Positions 8,467-19,029 of a DNA stretch of 64,000 nt are shown here, one piece after another (positions within the stretch are counted from its first letter, which is position 1; the number at the start of each line of letters is the position of its first letter). This DNA is from Clostridium folliculivorans (GTDB lineage Bacteria > Bacillota > Clostridia > Clostridiales > Clostridiaceae): contig NZ_BQXY01000001.1 of NCBI RefSeq assembly GCF_024341905.1, forward strand, positions 62,001-126,000, in the 5' to 3' direction. The notes under the pieces are model-generated. The model was not told the origin of the DNA, made no database searches, and worked only from the letters and a program-made list of their open reading frames with translations. The translations under genes and the position numbers were made by a program.

Positions 8467-10005
8467 TTATTTTTCTTCGTTATTGAATCTATCAACTAAA
8501 TCTTGAAGAGTACGTGAAGTTGATTCTAGCTTCTCAGAGATTTCAAACATCTGCTCCAAGTATTGATTTTGTTGTACTATTGAGTGAGCAGTTTCCTGCG
8601 TCTTATTGGAATTGTTGTCCGCATGTTCAGCAACTTGTTCTATGGAACTTGTAACCTGCTGAGCAGCAGCAGATACGTCTTGTGATACACTAGCAACCTT
8701 TGAAACATCATCTCTAACTACATCTATAGCTTGAAGGATGTTATTAAAGGTTTTGCCGGTTTCGTTAACTACATCTATACCAGTACGAACATCCTTGATA
8801 CCTATGTTCATAGCTTTATTAGCATTATTAATATTTTCTTGTACGCTCTTAATCATATCAGAAATCTTTATGGCTGATTCTTGAGATTCTTCAGCAAGTT
8901 TTCTAACTTCATCAGCAACTACAGCAAAGCCTTTTCCACTTTCTCCGGCTCTAGCAGCTTCAATTGCGGCATTAAGAGCTAATAAGTTAGTTTGTTCTGC
9001 AATGGCACTTATTACCTGAACTACCTGATCAATATCCTTCGATTGTTTACTAAATACTTCGATTATTTCAGCAACATTGCCTACTGAATTATCTATTGAG
9101 TTCATTTGCTTAACTACTTGTTTGATTGCATTTTCGCCATTTTCAGCTTCCTTTACTGTTTCCACAGTCTTTAATGAAGCTCTTTCAGAAGCAGTAGCTA
9201 TATCAAATATTCCTTGTGATACTTCTGCTAAGGCTTTTGAACTCTCAGATGTATAGTTAAATTGGTTTAAGCTAGCATCTTCTATATGTTTCATAGCAAA
9301 GTTTATGTCGTTTGAAAGACTTAAGCTGTTTTTAACACTGCCAGAAAGATTTTCTGAGTAGTTGGTTAAGTTTTCAATGGTACTAGATATATTCTTAAGT
9401 ATCTCTTCAATTTCATTCTTTTTATTAGATCTCTCTTCATTAAGAGAAGTTTCAGTTTTCTTGTTAGTAGAAATCATAAGTATAGTAGCCGCACTAGTTA
9501 ACAGTAAAAATATTGCATGAAGCATCAACATTTGGAATGGATAATTATGTGTTCCACATAGAAGTTCAGGAAATAAGAAGTATCCTGCAATGTGATGAAC
9601 TGCAAAAATTACTGTACTTATCAATACATTTTTTATGCTATCGAAGTAAGCAATGATTGCAATTACCATAAATATTGAAAAGTGGTATTCAACCAATCCG
9701 TTGCCAATAGCAATAATGGCAATACTTGAAAATGTTAATGTTAAAGTTAAAAGTAAGGGAATACTTTCGTGTTCCTGACTTTTAACTTTGTATAAGTAAA
9801 AAGCTGAAACTAGTAGTATAACTGGAATAAGTGCTAATAGATAAGATGCTAAAATCATGCTTCCAGAAATTTGCTCCATGTTACTCATTTTACCGTGCAT
9901 GTCGAGAACGTTGAAAAATCTACCTAATAAAGCAACTAGTAAAATTAATAACACTATACCAAGAGAAAGCTTTAGCATTAAGTTGTTCTTTAAAGATTTT
10001 GTCAT
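8467..10005 (-). CDS. methyl-accepting chemotaxis protein with polytopic N-terminal sensor
   Basis: A 512-residue chemoreceptor. Unlike receptors with a large periplasmic domain, its first 180 residues form about six membrane helices with short loops. Conserved-looking histidines occur in [15 protein letters not shown] and MLHAIF, so the stimulus is probably sensed in or at the membrane. The signalling domain has the hairpin tip [19 protein letters not shown] that contacts CheA/CheW, with [11 protein letters not shown] after it. ATG 10005 is chosen; GGGGG lies just upstream, and the TTG at 10020 would put it inside the gene. No che genes are nearby. The ligand is unknown. Confidence 0.9.
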   Translation of the reverse strand: MTKSLKNNLMLKLSLGIVLLILLVALLGRFFNVLDMHGKMSNMEQISGSMILASYLLALIPVILLVSAFYLYKVKSQEHESIPLLLTLTLTFSSIAIIAIGNGLVEYHFSIFMVIAIIAYFDSIKNVLISTVIFAVHHIAGYFLFPELLCGTHNYPFQMLMLHAIFLLLTSAATILMISTNKKTETSLNEERSNKKNEIEEILKNISSTIENLTNYSENLSGSVKNSLSLSNDINFAMKHIEDASLNQFNYTSESSKALAEVSQGIFDIATASERASLKTVETVKEAENGENAIKQVVKQMNSIDNSVGNVAEIIEVFSKQSKDIDQVVQVISAIAEQTNLLALNAAIEAARAGESGKGFAVVADEVRKLAEESQESAIKISDMIKSVQENINNANKAMNIGIKDVRTGIDVVNETGKTFNNILQAIDVVRDDVSKVASVSQDVSAAAQQVTSSIEQVAEHADNNSNKTQETAHSIVQQNQYLEQMFEISEKLESTSRTLQDLVDRFNNEEK

Positions 10006-10238
10006 TTGTGTAACCCCCAAGTAAATATAGTATATAAGTAATTATCGAGTTTTAAAACTGAATGCTAAAGGAGAAATTGCAGGAAATTTAATAAGTATTA
10101 CTTAAATATTAATAGTACATATGGCATTAGATAAACTATTGGAATTATATAACGAATATAATAAAATATAGATAAATATAATAAGGATAAATTTACCTGT
10201 AGGTACAGTTCATAAATAAATTAATTGAGGTAGGTTAT

Positions 10239-11939
10239 ATGATTAATATAGGAATTGATCTAGGTACAACCAATAGTTTAGTGTCTTATTGGACCGAGGA
10301 GGGTCCTGTAATTATTCCTAATTCTTTTGGAGAAAACTTAACTCCATCAGTTGTAAGTGTAGATGATAATGGAGAAATTCTAATAGGGAAGATTGCTAAG
10401 GAAAGGCAGATAACTCATCCTGAGGCAAGTGCGTCTATATTTAAGAGAAATATGGGGAGTAAAAAGATATATAAACTATCTGATAAAGAGTTTTTGCCGG
10501 AAGAATTATCTGCTCTAATATTAAAAGCCTTAAAAGAAGATGCTGAAAGATTTCTAGGGTTACCAGTTACTGAAGCTGTAATAAGTGTTCCAGCGTATTT
10601 TAGCGATAGTCAGAGAAAGGCTACTCAGCGAGCTGGAGAGCTAGCGGGACTTAGAGTAGAAAGATTAGTAACTGAGCCAACTGCAGCAGCGTTAGCATAT
10701 GGACTTCACCGAGCTAAGGCTGATACAAAGTTTTTGGTGTTTGATTTAGGTGGAGGAACTTTTGATGTATCTATACTGGAGCTATTTGATAATATTATGG
10801 AGGTTAGAGCGGTTGCTGGAGATAATTATCTAGGCGGAGAAGATTTTACCGAAGTACTGGCAGCCATGTTCTTAAAACAAAATGGTAAGAAAAGAGATGA
10901 AATCAGTGAAAAGGACTATTCATTTTTAAAGAAAGAAGCTGAAGTTGGTAAAAGAGCTCTTAGTGAAAACAAGGTTATAAATTTAAGTTCTAAGATTGAT
11001 GGTGAATTATTATCCTGTGATATATCTTTAGAGGATTATGAAAAGAACGTGAAGAATCTTTTGAATAGATTAAGGATGCCTGTTGAAAGAGCACTTAGTG
11101 ACGCATCACTTAAGGTAAGTGATATTGATTCAATACTATTAGTAGGTGGGGCTACGAAACTCCCTACTATAAGAACCTTTGTTAGCAAATTATTTGGAAA
11201 GTTAGCTTATGTAAATATAAATCCTGATGAAGTAGTTGCTTTAGGTGCTGGAGTACAAGCTGCGTTGAAGGGAAAAGATGCTGCATTTAAGGAAATTATA
11301 CTTACAGATGTTTGTCCTTATACTTTAGGAACTACGGTATCAGTGAGAAAATCTCATGGACAATATGAAAGCGGACATTTCTTACCAATAATAGAGAGAA
11401 ATACAACAATACCTGTAAGTAAAGTTGAAAGATTATGTACAGTTTATGACAATCAAAAGATTATAAATGTTGAGATACTACAAGGTGAGTCTCGCCTTTC
11501 AAAAGATAATATATACCTAGGTGAGCTTAATTCGGTAGTACCAGCTGCACCTGGTGGTGAAGAAGCTGTGGATGTAAGGTATACCTACGACATAAATGGA
11601 ATATTAGAAGTTGAGGTAATGGTAGTATCTACAGGAGTGAAAAAAACAGTAGTAATTGAAAAGAATCCTGGGTATATGACTAAACAAGAAGTAGCTAGTA
11701 GAATGGAGAGTTTAGCTAGTTTAAAGATACATCCAAGGGAAAATCATGAGAATAAACTCATAATGGCTAGGGGAGAAAGGCTTTTTGAAGAAAATCTAGG
11801 ATTAGTAAGACAAGAAATAGGAAGGCTTATAAGTGAGTTTGAAGAGGTACTTGAAAGGCAAGATTTAAGAGAAATAAAGGATAGTAGAAATAAAATAAAA
11901 GAAATATTTGATAGTATAGATACTAAGGGGGACTTTTAG
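10239..11939 (+). CDS. hscC: Hsp70 family protein, HscC-like
   Basis: A 566-residue Hsp70 with a full ATPase domain: phosphate-1 loop IGIDLGTTNS (residues 3-12), VTEPTAAALAYG, phosphate-2 loop FDLGGGTFDVS and adenosine motif LLVGGATKLP. The substrate-binding beta domain is recognisable (NTTIPVSK, LQGESR), but the lid is short, so the protein is about 50 residues shorter than DnaK. This matches HscC-type chaperones. The next gene, a J-domain/TPR protein, starts immediately after the stop, so the two are probably translationally coupled partners. No CIRCE operator was seen upstream. Confidence 0.85.
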   Translation: MINIGIDLGTTNSLVSYWTEEGPVIIPNSFGENLTPSVVSVDDNGEILIGKIAKERQITHPEASASIFKRNMGSKKIYKLSDKEFLPEELSALILKALKEDAERFLGLPVTEAVISVPAYFSDSQRKATQRAGELAGLRVERLVTEPTAAALAYGLHRAKADTKFLVFDLGGGTFDVSILELFDNIMEVRAVAGDNYLGGEDFTEVLAAMFLKQNGKKRDEISEKDYSFLKKEAEVGKRALSENKVINLSSKIDGELLSCDISLEDYEKNVKNLLNRLRMPVERALSDASLKVSDIDSILLVGGATKLPTIRTFVSKLFGKLAYVNINPDEVVALGAGVQAALKGKDAAFKEIILTDVCPYTLGTTVSVRKSHGQYESGHFLPIIERNTTIPVSKVERLCTVYDNQKIINVEILQGESRLSKDNIYLGELNSVVPAAPGGEEAVDVRYTYDINGILEVEVMVVSTGVKKTVVIEKNPGYMTKQEVASRMESLASLKIHPRENHENKLIMARGERLFEENLGLVRQEIGRLISEFEEVLERQDLREIKDSRNKIKEIFDSIDTKGDF

Positions 11940-14495
11940 ATGGATTGTTTTAAGGCTCTAGGTATTTCTAAAACTGATGATTTAAACGCCATAAGAAAGG
12001 CTTATTCAAAGCTCTTAACCAAACATTCACCGGAACAGGATCCAGAAGGTTTTCAAAAGTTAAGGGTTGCCTACGAAGAGGCATGTAGAATAGCTAAAGA
12101 AATAGATACAAAAGTCGAAGAAGAGTTATCTCCGGTAGATGAATTTATTAAAGAATTTAAGGCCTGCTACGAAGATTTTGAAAGAAGACTTGATACTGAG
12201 GAATGGAGTAGACTCCTAGAGAAGGATATTTGTTATAACATAGATACCTCGGCAGATATAAGTGAAAGAATATTAGCTTTTATTATGGATAATTTTAACC
12301 TTCCTAATGATGTTTGGAAGATATTTGATAGTTATTTTTCCTGGAGCACTAAAAAAGATAGTCTATATAAAAACTTCCCTAAGAACTTTATTGACTTTGT
12401 CATATACAGGATTGATAAAGGAAGTACATTCCGCTATGAATATTTAAAAAGTTGTACTGTAGGAAAAGAAGATGAATTTATATCTGCCTATAATAAAATA
12501 TCTAATGCTTTAGATGACTATGATTTATATACAACTGCTAAATATATAGATAAAGCTAAAGAGATTTGTTATGTTCATCCTGATTTACTTATACTTGAAG
12601 CAAGGTATCTCATTTGCAAAGGGAAGCTTGATGAAGCTAAAGCAATACTTACAGATATAATAGCTAAAAATACTAAAGATATTGATGCGTATTTTTACAG
12701 AGGAGAGCTCTATTCAAGACTAGGAAACCTTGATAACGCCTATAATGATTATAATAAAGTTTTGGATATAAAGTTTGATGATGCTGGAGCTTTGCTTGCA
12801 CAGAGCAAATGCTGCATCAGCTTAGGAAGATATGAGCAAGCAATAAAGTGTTTGGAAATATTAAATGATATGTATCACTATAGAAATGATTTTAATATAA
12901 TATTGACTTCGGCTTATAATTTTTATATTGATGATATTTTAGGTAGTTTAAATAAGAACAGTAATGATAAGGGTTTGAAATATAAGCTTGCTGAAGCTTA
13001 CTTCAAAACTTCAAAGGCAGAAGAAAGCTACAATATATTAAAAGAGCTTAGAGAAGAAGCTGATTTTACAGAAAATATGTATTGTCTTCTTTGTCATGTA
13101 TTACTTAAATTAAAGAATGATAATTTAGCATATAAAACAGTTTGTGATGCTTTAGAAGTATACGAAGACAATTATGAATTAAACTTTTTTAAAGCAGATA
13201 TGTTGGATAGGCTAGGTAAGTATGAAGAAGCAATAAAGCAGTATGATAGAGTAATAAACATAAATGATAAAAGTTCTTCAGCTCATAACAATAAGGCTTA
13301 TATTTTTAATATAATGAAAAAATACAGTGAGGCACTTGTATGTGCTGATAAGGCAATTGAATTAGATACTAATATGGCTCATGCGTATAAAAATAAAGCT
13401 GAAGCATTATTAGAGTTAGAACTTTACGAAGATTGTTTAGAAGCATGTAATATTGCCCTTAATAAGTATCAGTATTTGCTTGATGCTTATATAATAAAGA
13501 TCAAGGCTCTTACAGCTGTGAGTCTTTGTGATGAGGCACTTGATTGTTATAATAAAGCTATTGATTTAGGCTTTAAAGATGGAAAGCTATATCATTGCAA
13601 GGCAAGAATATTAATGAGACTTCGTAGATATGAGGAAGCTATAGAATACTGCGATTATGCTTTAGAATCAGATGAGAATAATGATGAATACTATTATTTA
13701 AAGGGATTGTGTTACTATTATGTTGAAAAATATGATGAGGCTGTGAATTGTTTTGATTCTGCAATTAAAATAAATATAAACAACGGAGGTTCTTACTATT
13801 ATAAGGTTCAATCTCTTATAAGTACGTCTAGAGAAGATGATGCTTTAAAGATATTAGATGATGCTATTGCCTTAGAAGGTATTAAGTATAAGGATAGTTT
13901 CTATGACTTAAAGGGAACCATTATGGAACGAAAAAACAATTTTGAAGAAGCTCTTTCTTTATATAAACAAGCAATAGATTGTGATTCTAATTATGCACCA
14001 TATTATTATTCAGCAGGTCATATATTTAATGAATTAGAAAAGTATGAAGAGGCACTTAAATACTTTTTTAAATCTATAGAATTAGATCCTAAGCAAAGGA
14101 ATTGCTATGTAAATATAAGTTATTCGTTATACTGTCTTGGAAGATATGAAGAATGTATAAAGTATTGCGATAAAGCTATTGAATTAGATCCAAAATATAT
14201 AGTAGCACATCAAAATAAAGGATGGTCCTTCTATCAATTAGAAAGAATTCCTGAGGCAGAAAAAGAATGTAATATAGCGTTAAAGATTGATGGAAACAAT
14301 CTAGATGTATTACTCCTAAAACTTAGATTACTCAATTATAAGGGGTTATACCAAGAAGCTTTGATTGTCTGTGATAGAATGCTAGAAATAGACTTTAATA
14401 ACAGTACTGCAAATGAGATGAAAGTAAAACTAATACAAAAGCTTAATAGCTTAAAAAATGAGAAGAAGGGTTTGTTCAAATCTTTGTTTAAGTAA
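11940..14495 (+). CDS. J-domain protein with a long TPR array, HscC partner
   Basis: An 851-residue cytoplasmic protein. Residues 1-50 form a J-like domain (MDCFKALGIS..., AIRKAYSKLL, FQKLRVAYEEA). The usual HPD loop reads HSPEQDPEGF, so the catalytic Asp is displaced, as in DjlB/DjlC-like J proteins. The rest, from about residue 200, is a chain of more than twelve tetratricopeptide repeats (for example YEEAIKQYDRVININDKS and YEECIKYCDKAIELDPKY), then a basic C-terminus. It begins on the base after the hscC stop, with a GGGGGA ribosome site inside hscC. I infer a dedicated co-chaperone presenting clients to the Hsp70. The client is unknown. Confidence 0.85.
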   Translation: MDCFKALGISKTDDLNAIRKAYSKLLTKHSPEQDPEGFQKLRVAYEEACRIAKEIDTKVEEELSPVDEFIKEFKACYEDFERRLDTEEWSRLLEKDICYNIDTSADISERILAFIMDNFNLPNDVWKIFDSYFSWSTKKDSLYKNFPKNFIDFVIYRIDKGSTFRYEYLKSCTVGKEDEFISAYNKISNALDDYDLYTTAKYIDKAKEICYVHPDLLILEARYLICKGKLDEAKAILTDIIAKNTKDIDAYFYRGELYSRLGNLDNAYNDYNKVLDIKFDDAGALLAQSKCCISLGRYEQAIKCLEILNDMYHYRNDFNIILTSAYNFYIDDILGSLNKNSNDKGLKYKLAEAYFKTSKAEESYNILKELREEADFTENMYCLLCHVLLKLKNDNLAYKTVCDALEVYEDNYELNFFKADMLDRLGKYEEAIKQYDRVININDKSSSAHNNKAYIFNIMKKYSEALVCADKAIELDTNMAHAYKNKAEALLELELYEDCLEACNIALNKYQYLLDAYIIKIKALTAVSLCDEALDCYNKAIDLGFKDGKLYHCKARILMRLRRYEEAIEYCDYALESDENNDEYYYLKGLCYYYVEKYDEAVNCFDSAIKININNGGSYYYKVQSLISTSREDDALKILDDAIALEGIKYKDSFYDLKGTIMERKNNFEEALSLYKQAIDCDSNYAPYYYSAGHIFNELEKYEEALKYFFKSIELDPKQRNCYVNISYSLYCLGRYEECIKYCDKAIELDPKYIVAHQNKGWSFYQLERIPEAEKECNIALKIDGNNLDVLLLKLRLLNYKGLYQEALIVCDRMLEIDFNNSTANEMKVKLIQKLNSLKNEKKGLFKSLFK

Positions 14496-14650
14496 TGATA
14501 ATCTAATTACTTAAACGTGGTCTTAAAATAAACTTTTTAAATAAGATTTAAAAAGTTAACCAATTATTAGCAAAAATGAAATAATATGTTCATACTTATG
14601 ATTTATAATAAAAACTGTAGTAGTAATAATATTACAGATCCCTAACTTCT

Positions 14651-14685
14651 ATCAGTTGAATTAAAGAATTCAGCTGATTTTTTTT
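14651..14685 (+). terminator. terminator after the Hsp70/J operon
   Basis: Stem ATCAGTTGAATT / AATTCAGCTGAT (one G-U pair) followed by TTTTTTTT. Confidence 0.8.
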
Positions 14686-14809
14686 GTTAATATAGTATTT
14701 CACTAAAATATTATATTTTGTAGGATTCTACTATTGATGATATATATTATTTGTTATAATATTACAATATTGCGTTAAAATACATCTATAAGAACGGAGG
14801 GATAGAAGT

Positions 14810-15613
14810 TTGATAGAATTAAAAAATATATCTAAATCTTTCAAGGTTTTTAGACGTAATCCAGGGTTTAGTAAAGCTTTAAAATCTCTTTTTAGAAGAG
14901 AGTACGATTTAGTTAATGCGCTTGAAGATATATCTTTCAATATATCTGAAGGAGAGATGGTTGCTTATATAGGACCTAATGGTGCCGGCAAGAGTACTAC
15001 AATTAAAATAATGAGTGGTATATTAAATCCTGACAGCGGAAGCTGCGTTATAAATGGGAAGGTTCCTTGGAAGAATAGAATTGAGTATGTTAAGGACATA
15101 GGTGTGGTTTTCGGGCAGAGATCGCAACTATGGTGGGATGTACCTGTAGTAGATTCTTTTGAACTATTAAAGGATATATATAGGATTCCATATGATGAGT
15201 ATAAAAGCAATAAAGATATGCTTACAGAACTTTTAGATCTTGAATATATAATAAAAACCCCAACCAGGCAGCTAAGCCTAGGCCAAAGAATGCGCTGTGA
15301 GATAGCTGCATCACTTCTTCATAGCCCCAAGATATTATTTCTAGATGAGCCAACCATAGGTTTGGACGCAGTTTCAAAAATCGCAGTAAGAGATTTCATA
15401 AAAGAAATAAATAAAGAAAATAAGACTACAGTTATACTTACTACTCATGATACTCAAGATATTGAGGCTTTAACTAAAAGAATGATACTTATAGGAAAAG
15501 GTAGAGTACTTCTAGACGGAAAACTTCAGGATTTAAAGGATAGGTTTAATAATGACGGAGAACTGAATATAGATGAAGTTGTAGTTAGAATGTACAAGGA
15601 GTACAACATATGA
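14810..15613 (+). CDS. ABC-2 type exporter, ATP-binding subunit
   Basis: A 267-residue nucleotide-binding protein: Walker A GPNGAGKST (55-63), Q-loop region VFGQRSQLWWDVP, signature LSLGQRMRCE, Walker B ILFLDEPTIGLD and switch His in LTTHD. The QRSQLWWD segment is typical of the uncharacterised COG4586 ATPases that pair with two ABC-2 permeases, which is exactly the context here. The start is TTG with GGAGGG 8 bases upstream. The stop overlaps the next ATG by 4 bases (ATGA), indicating coupled translation. The cargo is unknown; exporters of this type move lipids, peptides or drugs. Confidence 0.9.
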   Translation: MIELKNISKSFKVFRRNPGFSKALKSLFRREYDLVNALEDISFNISEGEMVAYIGPNGAGKSTTIKIMSGILNPDSGSCVINGKVPWKNRIEYVKDIGVVFGQRSQLWWDVPVVDSFELLKDIYRIPYDEYKSNKDMLTELLDLEYIIKTPTRQLSLGQRMRCEIAASLLHSPKILFLDEPTIGLDAVSKIAVRDFIKEINKENKTTVILTTHDTQDIEALTKRMILIGKGRVLLDGKLQDLKDRFNNDGELNIDEVVVRMYKEYNI

Positions 15614-16413
15614 GAGGGTATGTATCTTTCTTTAGGATAAGGTTTATAAACGGATTACAGTATAGATCTGCAGCATATGCAGGAATTATAACTCAGTTTG
15701 CCTGGGGCTTCATGTATATAATGTTATATCAAGCCTTCTACAGAAGTGGTGCTAAAAACATACCTATGAACTTTACCCAGCTTTCTAGTTATATCTGGCT
15801 GCAGCAAGCCTTTCTAGCTTTATTCATGACTTGGTTTCTTGAAAATGACATATTTGATTTAATAACTAATGGAAATGTTGCGTATGAACTAGTTAGGCCA
15901 CTAGATTTATATAATCTCTGGTTTAGTAGAAGTTGTGCTAATAGACTGTCAAAGGCTATGCTCAGATGTTTTCCAATCCTTTTTGTTGCAATGATTTTAC
16001 CAGAACCATATAGATTTCATCTACCAGTTTCAATTATTTCAGCAATACTATTTATAATATCTATGTTAGTTGCATTTTTATTAGTAGTAGCATACTGCAT
16101 GCTTATATATATTTTTACCATGTATACTGTATCTCCTATGGGAATTAGGATGGTTTTAGTAATGATGGCTGATTTTCTTTCAGGTGGTTTAGTTCCTTTG
16201 CCCCTTCTTCCAGATTGGTTTACAAAGTATATAAATTTTTTACCCTTTGCATCTATGCAGAACACTCCTTTTAGAATATATAGTGGTAGTGTTTCACCAG
16301 TAGATGCAGTATACAAACTAATACTTCAGTTTATTTGGCTGGCAGTGCTTGTTGGATTCGGGAAGATAATGATCAAGAAAGCATTGAAAAATGTAGTAGT
16401 TCAAGGAGGGTAG
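15610..16413 (+). CDS. ABC-2 family permease, first subunit
   Basis: A 267-residue membrane protein with about six transmembrane helices. It follows the COG4587-like pattern: an N-terminal amphipathic start, YRSAAYAGIITQFAWGFMYI as the first helix, and the motif NGNVAYELVRPLDLY in the cytoplasmic loop. It overlaps the ATPase gene by 4 bases and is 4 bases from the second permease, so the three form one operon and one heteromeric exporter. No accessory or regulatory gene is in the operon. The substrate cannot be deduced. Confidence 0.88.
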   Translation: MRGYVSFFRIRFINGLQYRSAAYAGIITQFAWGFMYIMLYQAFYRSGAKNIPMNFTQLSSYIWLQQAFLALFMTWFLENDIFDLITNGNVAYELVRPLDLYNLWFSRSCANRLSKAMLRCFPILFVAMILPEPYRFHLPVSIISAILFIISMLVAFLLVVAYCMLIYIFTMYTVSPMGIRMVLVMMADFLSGGLVPLPLLPDWFTKYINFLPFASMQNTPFRIYSGSVSPVDAVYKLILQFIWLAVLVGFGKIMIKKALKNVVVQGG

Positions 16414-16417
16414 AGAA

Positions 16418-17200
16418 ATGAAATTATATTATAAGTATTTTTTAATGCATTTGAAGTCTGTAATGCAGTATAAGACTTCTTTCTTCTTAACAACTATAGG
16501 GCAAGGGATGGCTACTTTCTTCTCATTTTTAAGTATGTATTTTCTTTTTGATAGGTTTGGTAATATTGAAGGATATACTTTTAAGGAAGTGCTTTTATGC
16601 TTTAGCACTATATTCATGTCTTATTCTTTAGCCGAGTGTTTTGCAAGAGGCTTTGATTCTTTTTCATCAATAATATCTAATGGTGAATTCGATAGAATAA
16701 TGGTAAGACCAAGAAATGAAATACTTCAGGTGTTAGGCTCAAGAATTGAGTTTACTAGAGTAGGTAGACTTATACAAGCAATTTTTGTATTTTCATATGC
16801 TATCATAAGTGGTGGAGTTCATTGGGATGCACATAAGATAATTACAATAACATTGATGGTTTTAGGGGGAGTGTGTATATTCTCAGGACTTTTTATGATA
16901 TATGCAGCTATATGTTTCTTTACTTTGGAAGGACTTGAGATTATGAATATACTTACTGATGGAGGAAGAGAGTTAGCACAGTATCCGCTTAATATTTATA
17001 ATAAGTGGGTTATTAAATTCTTTACTTTCATAGTTCCGTTAGCCTTCATCAATTACTATCCATTTTTATTTATCATAGGAAAAACAAAAGGTCATGAATT
17101 TTTATATATGATTTCGCCTTTAGCGGCTGTTTTATTTTGGATTCCAAGCAATATGTTATGGAGGTTTGGAGTTAAACACTATAAATCTACTGGATCATAG
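16418..17200 (+). CDS. ABC-2 family permease, second subunit
   Basis: A 260-residue membrane protein, about six helices, paralogous in layout to the preceding permease. The loop NGEFDRIMVRPRNEILQ parallels that protein's NGNVAYELVRPLDLY. COG3694-like proteins of this kind form the second half of the transmembrane channel. Its GGAGGG ribosome site lies inside the end of the upstream gene. A terminator follows about 140 bases after the stop. The function beyond export is unassigned. Confidence 0.88.
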   Translation: MKLYYKYFLMHLKSVMQYKTSFFLTTIGQGMATFFSFLSMYFLFDRFGNIEGYTFKEVLLCFSTIFMSYSLAECFARGFDSFSSIISNGEFDRIMVRPRNEILQVLGSRIEFTRVGRLIQAIFVFSYAIISGGVHWDAHKIITITLMVLGGVCIFSGLFMIYAAICFFTLEGLEIMNILTDGGRELAQYPLNIYNKWVIKFFTFIVPLAFINYYPFLFIIGKTKGHEFLYMISPLAAVLFWIPSNMLWRFGVKHYKSTGS

Positions 17201-17340
17201 TGTATATTTGCTGTGCACCCTAATTAGGGCTAACAAATTATAAATAACCTGCCTTACTTATATATTTATATAATTGAAGACATTTAATTATAATAACCTA
17301 AACTTGAATAACTCAGACATTTATAAGTTTTCATTAATAT

Positions 17341-17395
17341 AAGGCCATGCATAAATAAGGAAATTAAGTTCCTAATATGCATGGCTTTTGTTTTT
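17341..17395 (+). terminator. terminator after the ABC-2 operon
   Basis: Long stem GCCATGCAT ... ATGCATGGC with inner AAGGAA / TTCCT pairing, then TTTTGTTTTT. The remaining bases of the 360-nt gap before gerA (17396-17562) show only AT-rich promoter-like sequence that I could not assign to a sigma factor. Confidence 0.8.
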
Positions 17396-17562
17396 AAAGG
17401 TAGTAATTATCCAGCTTGTAATGATTATTTTGGTGATTCTCTTTCTATACTTTTGATAATAAGCTTGCTGTAACTTTATGTGCAATAATTTACCATAAAT
17501 ATTTATTTATTCTAAGGACAAAATAAAAATATTATTTAGGCGGAAGAACAGGAGGCGATAAA

Positions 17563-19029
17563 ATGAACCTTCAAAGCACTATTAATGAGTTAAAAGAAAA
17601 GCTAGGACATCCTAATGAATTTATAGCGAAAAAACTATTATTAGGAAAACAAAATATAGTTGAAGCATATTTGGTTTATATCGCTGGGACGGTTGATAAA
17701 AATGTTATAGATAGAGATGTTTTAACCCCGTTACTTCTCCATATTAATGAAGATCTTTCTAGTATCAATAATATAGAAGATTATATGGCAAGTAGATATA
17801 TTGCAGTTAGTAATACGTCTATAGAAACAGATATCAATAATGTAATAGAAGGAATTAAAAGAGGAAAATCAGTTTTAATATTGGGTAATTCGAATAAGTT
17901 TATTGTCATAGATACTGTATCGGAAAAGTATAGGGCTATAGAAGAACCACCTAATGAAACCTCTTTAAATGGACCAAGAGATGGATTTATAGAAAATGTT
18001 CAAACTAATATAGCTATATTAAAGAAAAGAATTAAAGATAAAAATTTAAAAACGGAGAAATTTACTTTAGGGAAAAGGACCCAAACTGATTTAGTACTAA
18101 TGTATATAGATGATATTGTTGATAAAGATTATCTAGAAAGATTAAAGAAGAAAATAAATGAAATTGATGTGGATTCTATCACAGCAAATGGTATTATAGA
18201 ACAATTTATAGAGGAACATCCATATAGTATATTTCCTCAAACCTTTGGATCAGAGAGACCAGATGCAATACAGTCTCATATTATGGAGGGAAGAATAGCT
18301 TTTTTATTAGATTCAACTCCTTATGTTACTACCTATCCTACAACCTTCATAGAATTTTTTCAAACTCCTGAGGACTATTATGGAAGAACTGTACTTTCAA
18401 GCTTTGTAAGGCTTCTAAGACTTGGTGCAGCATTTGTAGTTATAACCTTTCCTTCAATTTATATAACCTTGATAAAGTTTAATGCAGAAATGATACCTTT
18501 GAAGTTTATTAAAACTCTAGTTGAATCCAGAAGAGATTTAGCTCTTACACCTTTTATGTCCATGGTTGCGATGCAGATAACAATTGAACTCTTAAGAGAG
18601 GGTGGACTAAGGCTACCAACAAAGATAGGGCAGACTTTAAGTGTCGTTGGAGGAATAATCATAGGGGATGCGGCTCTTAAAGCTAAGTTTGTAAGTTCTA
18701 CTACTCTTTTGGTGGCTGGAACCACTACTATCGCTTCCTTTGCTATATCTAATTATAAAATGACACTTGCAATAAGACTCATTGCATATCCAATGACTGT
18801 ACTAGCAAATTGGTTAGGTGTCTTGGGAATAGTTGTAGGTTGGTATGTTTTGCTTTCCTACCTATGTTCTTTAGAAAACTTAGGGATACCTTACTTTACT
18901 TTTTATAAGAAAGATCTTAAAGATACTATAATAAGAGCACCGCATAAGAAACTTAATGACAGACCTAAATCTATACCCAATAGTAATCCAATAAGGCAAG
19001 GCAAGGTAGGAAGTGATGACGGTGAATAA
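17563..19029 (+). CDS. spore germinant receptor A subunit (GerA/GerKA family), locus 1
   Basis: A 488-residue GerA-family protein. The cytoplasmic N-terminal half carries the family hallmarks EEPPNETSLNGPRDGF and ENVQTNIAILKKRI, then the segment GSERPDAIQSHIMEGRIA. The C-terminal half has about five membrane helices, ending with FGIP-like NLGIPYFTFY and a RAPHKKLNDRP tail. It sits in the inner spore membrane with the B and C subunits and senses nutrient germinants. It is the first gene of an A-B-C-B locus and overlaps the next gene. The ribosome site is AGGAGG. The germinant is unknown. Confidence 0.93.
   Translation: MNLQSTINELKEKLGHPNEFIAKKLLLGKQNIVEAYLVYIAGTVDKNVIDRDVLTPLLLHINEDLSSINNIEDYMASRYIAVSNTSIETDINNVIEGIKRGKSVLILGNSNKFIVIDTVSEKYRAIEEPPNETSLNGPRDGFIENVQTNIAILKKRIKDKNLKTEKFTLGKRTQTDLVLMYIDDIVDKDYLERLKKKINEIDVDSITANGIIEQFIEEHPYSIFPQTFGSERPDAIQSHIMEGRIAFLLDSTPYVTTYPTTFIEFFQTPEDYYGRTVLSSFVRLLRLGAAFVVITFPSIYITLIKFNAEMIPLKFIKTLVESRRDLALTPFMSMVAMQITIELLREGGLRLPTKIGQTLSVVGGIIIGDAALKAKFVSSTTLLVAGTTTIASFAISNYKMTLAIRLIAYPMTVLANWLGVLGIVVGWYVLLSYLCSLENLGIPYFTFYKKDLKDTIIRAPHKKLNDRPKSIPNSNPIRQGKVGSDDGE

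Noticed and set aside
17480-17545. Possible sigma-G promoter before gerA locus 1 (CATAAATA with an upstream TATGTG)
   Set aside because: The match to the known consensus is too weak to call in such AT-rich DNA.
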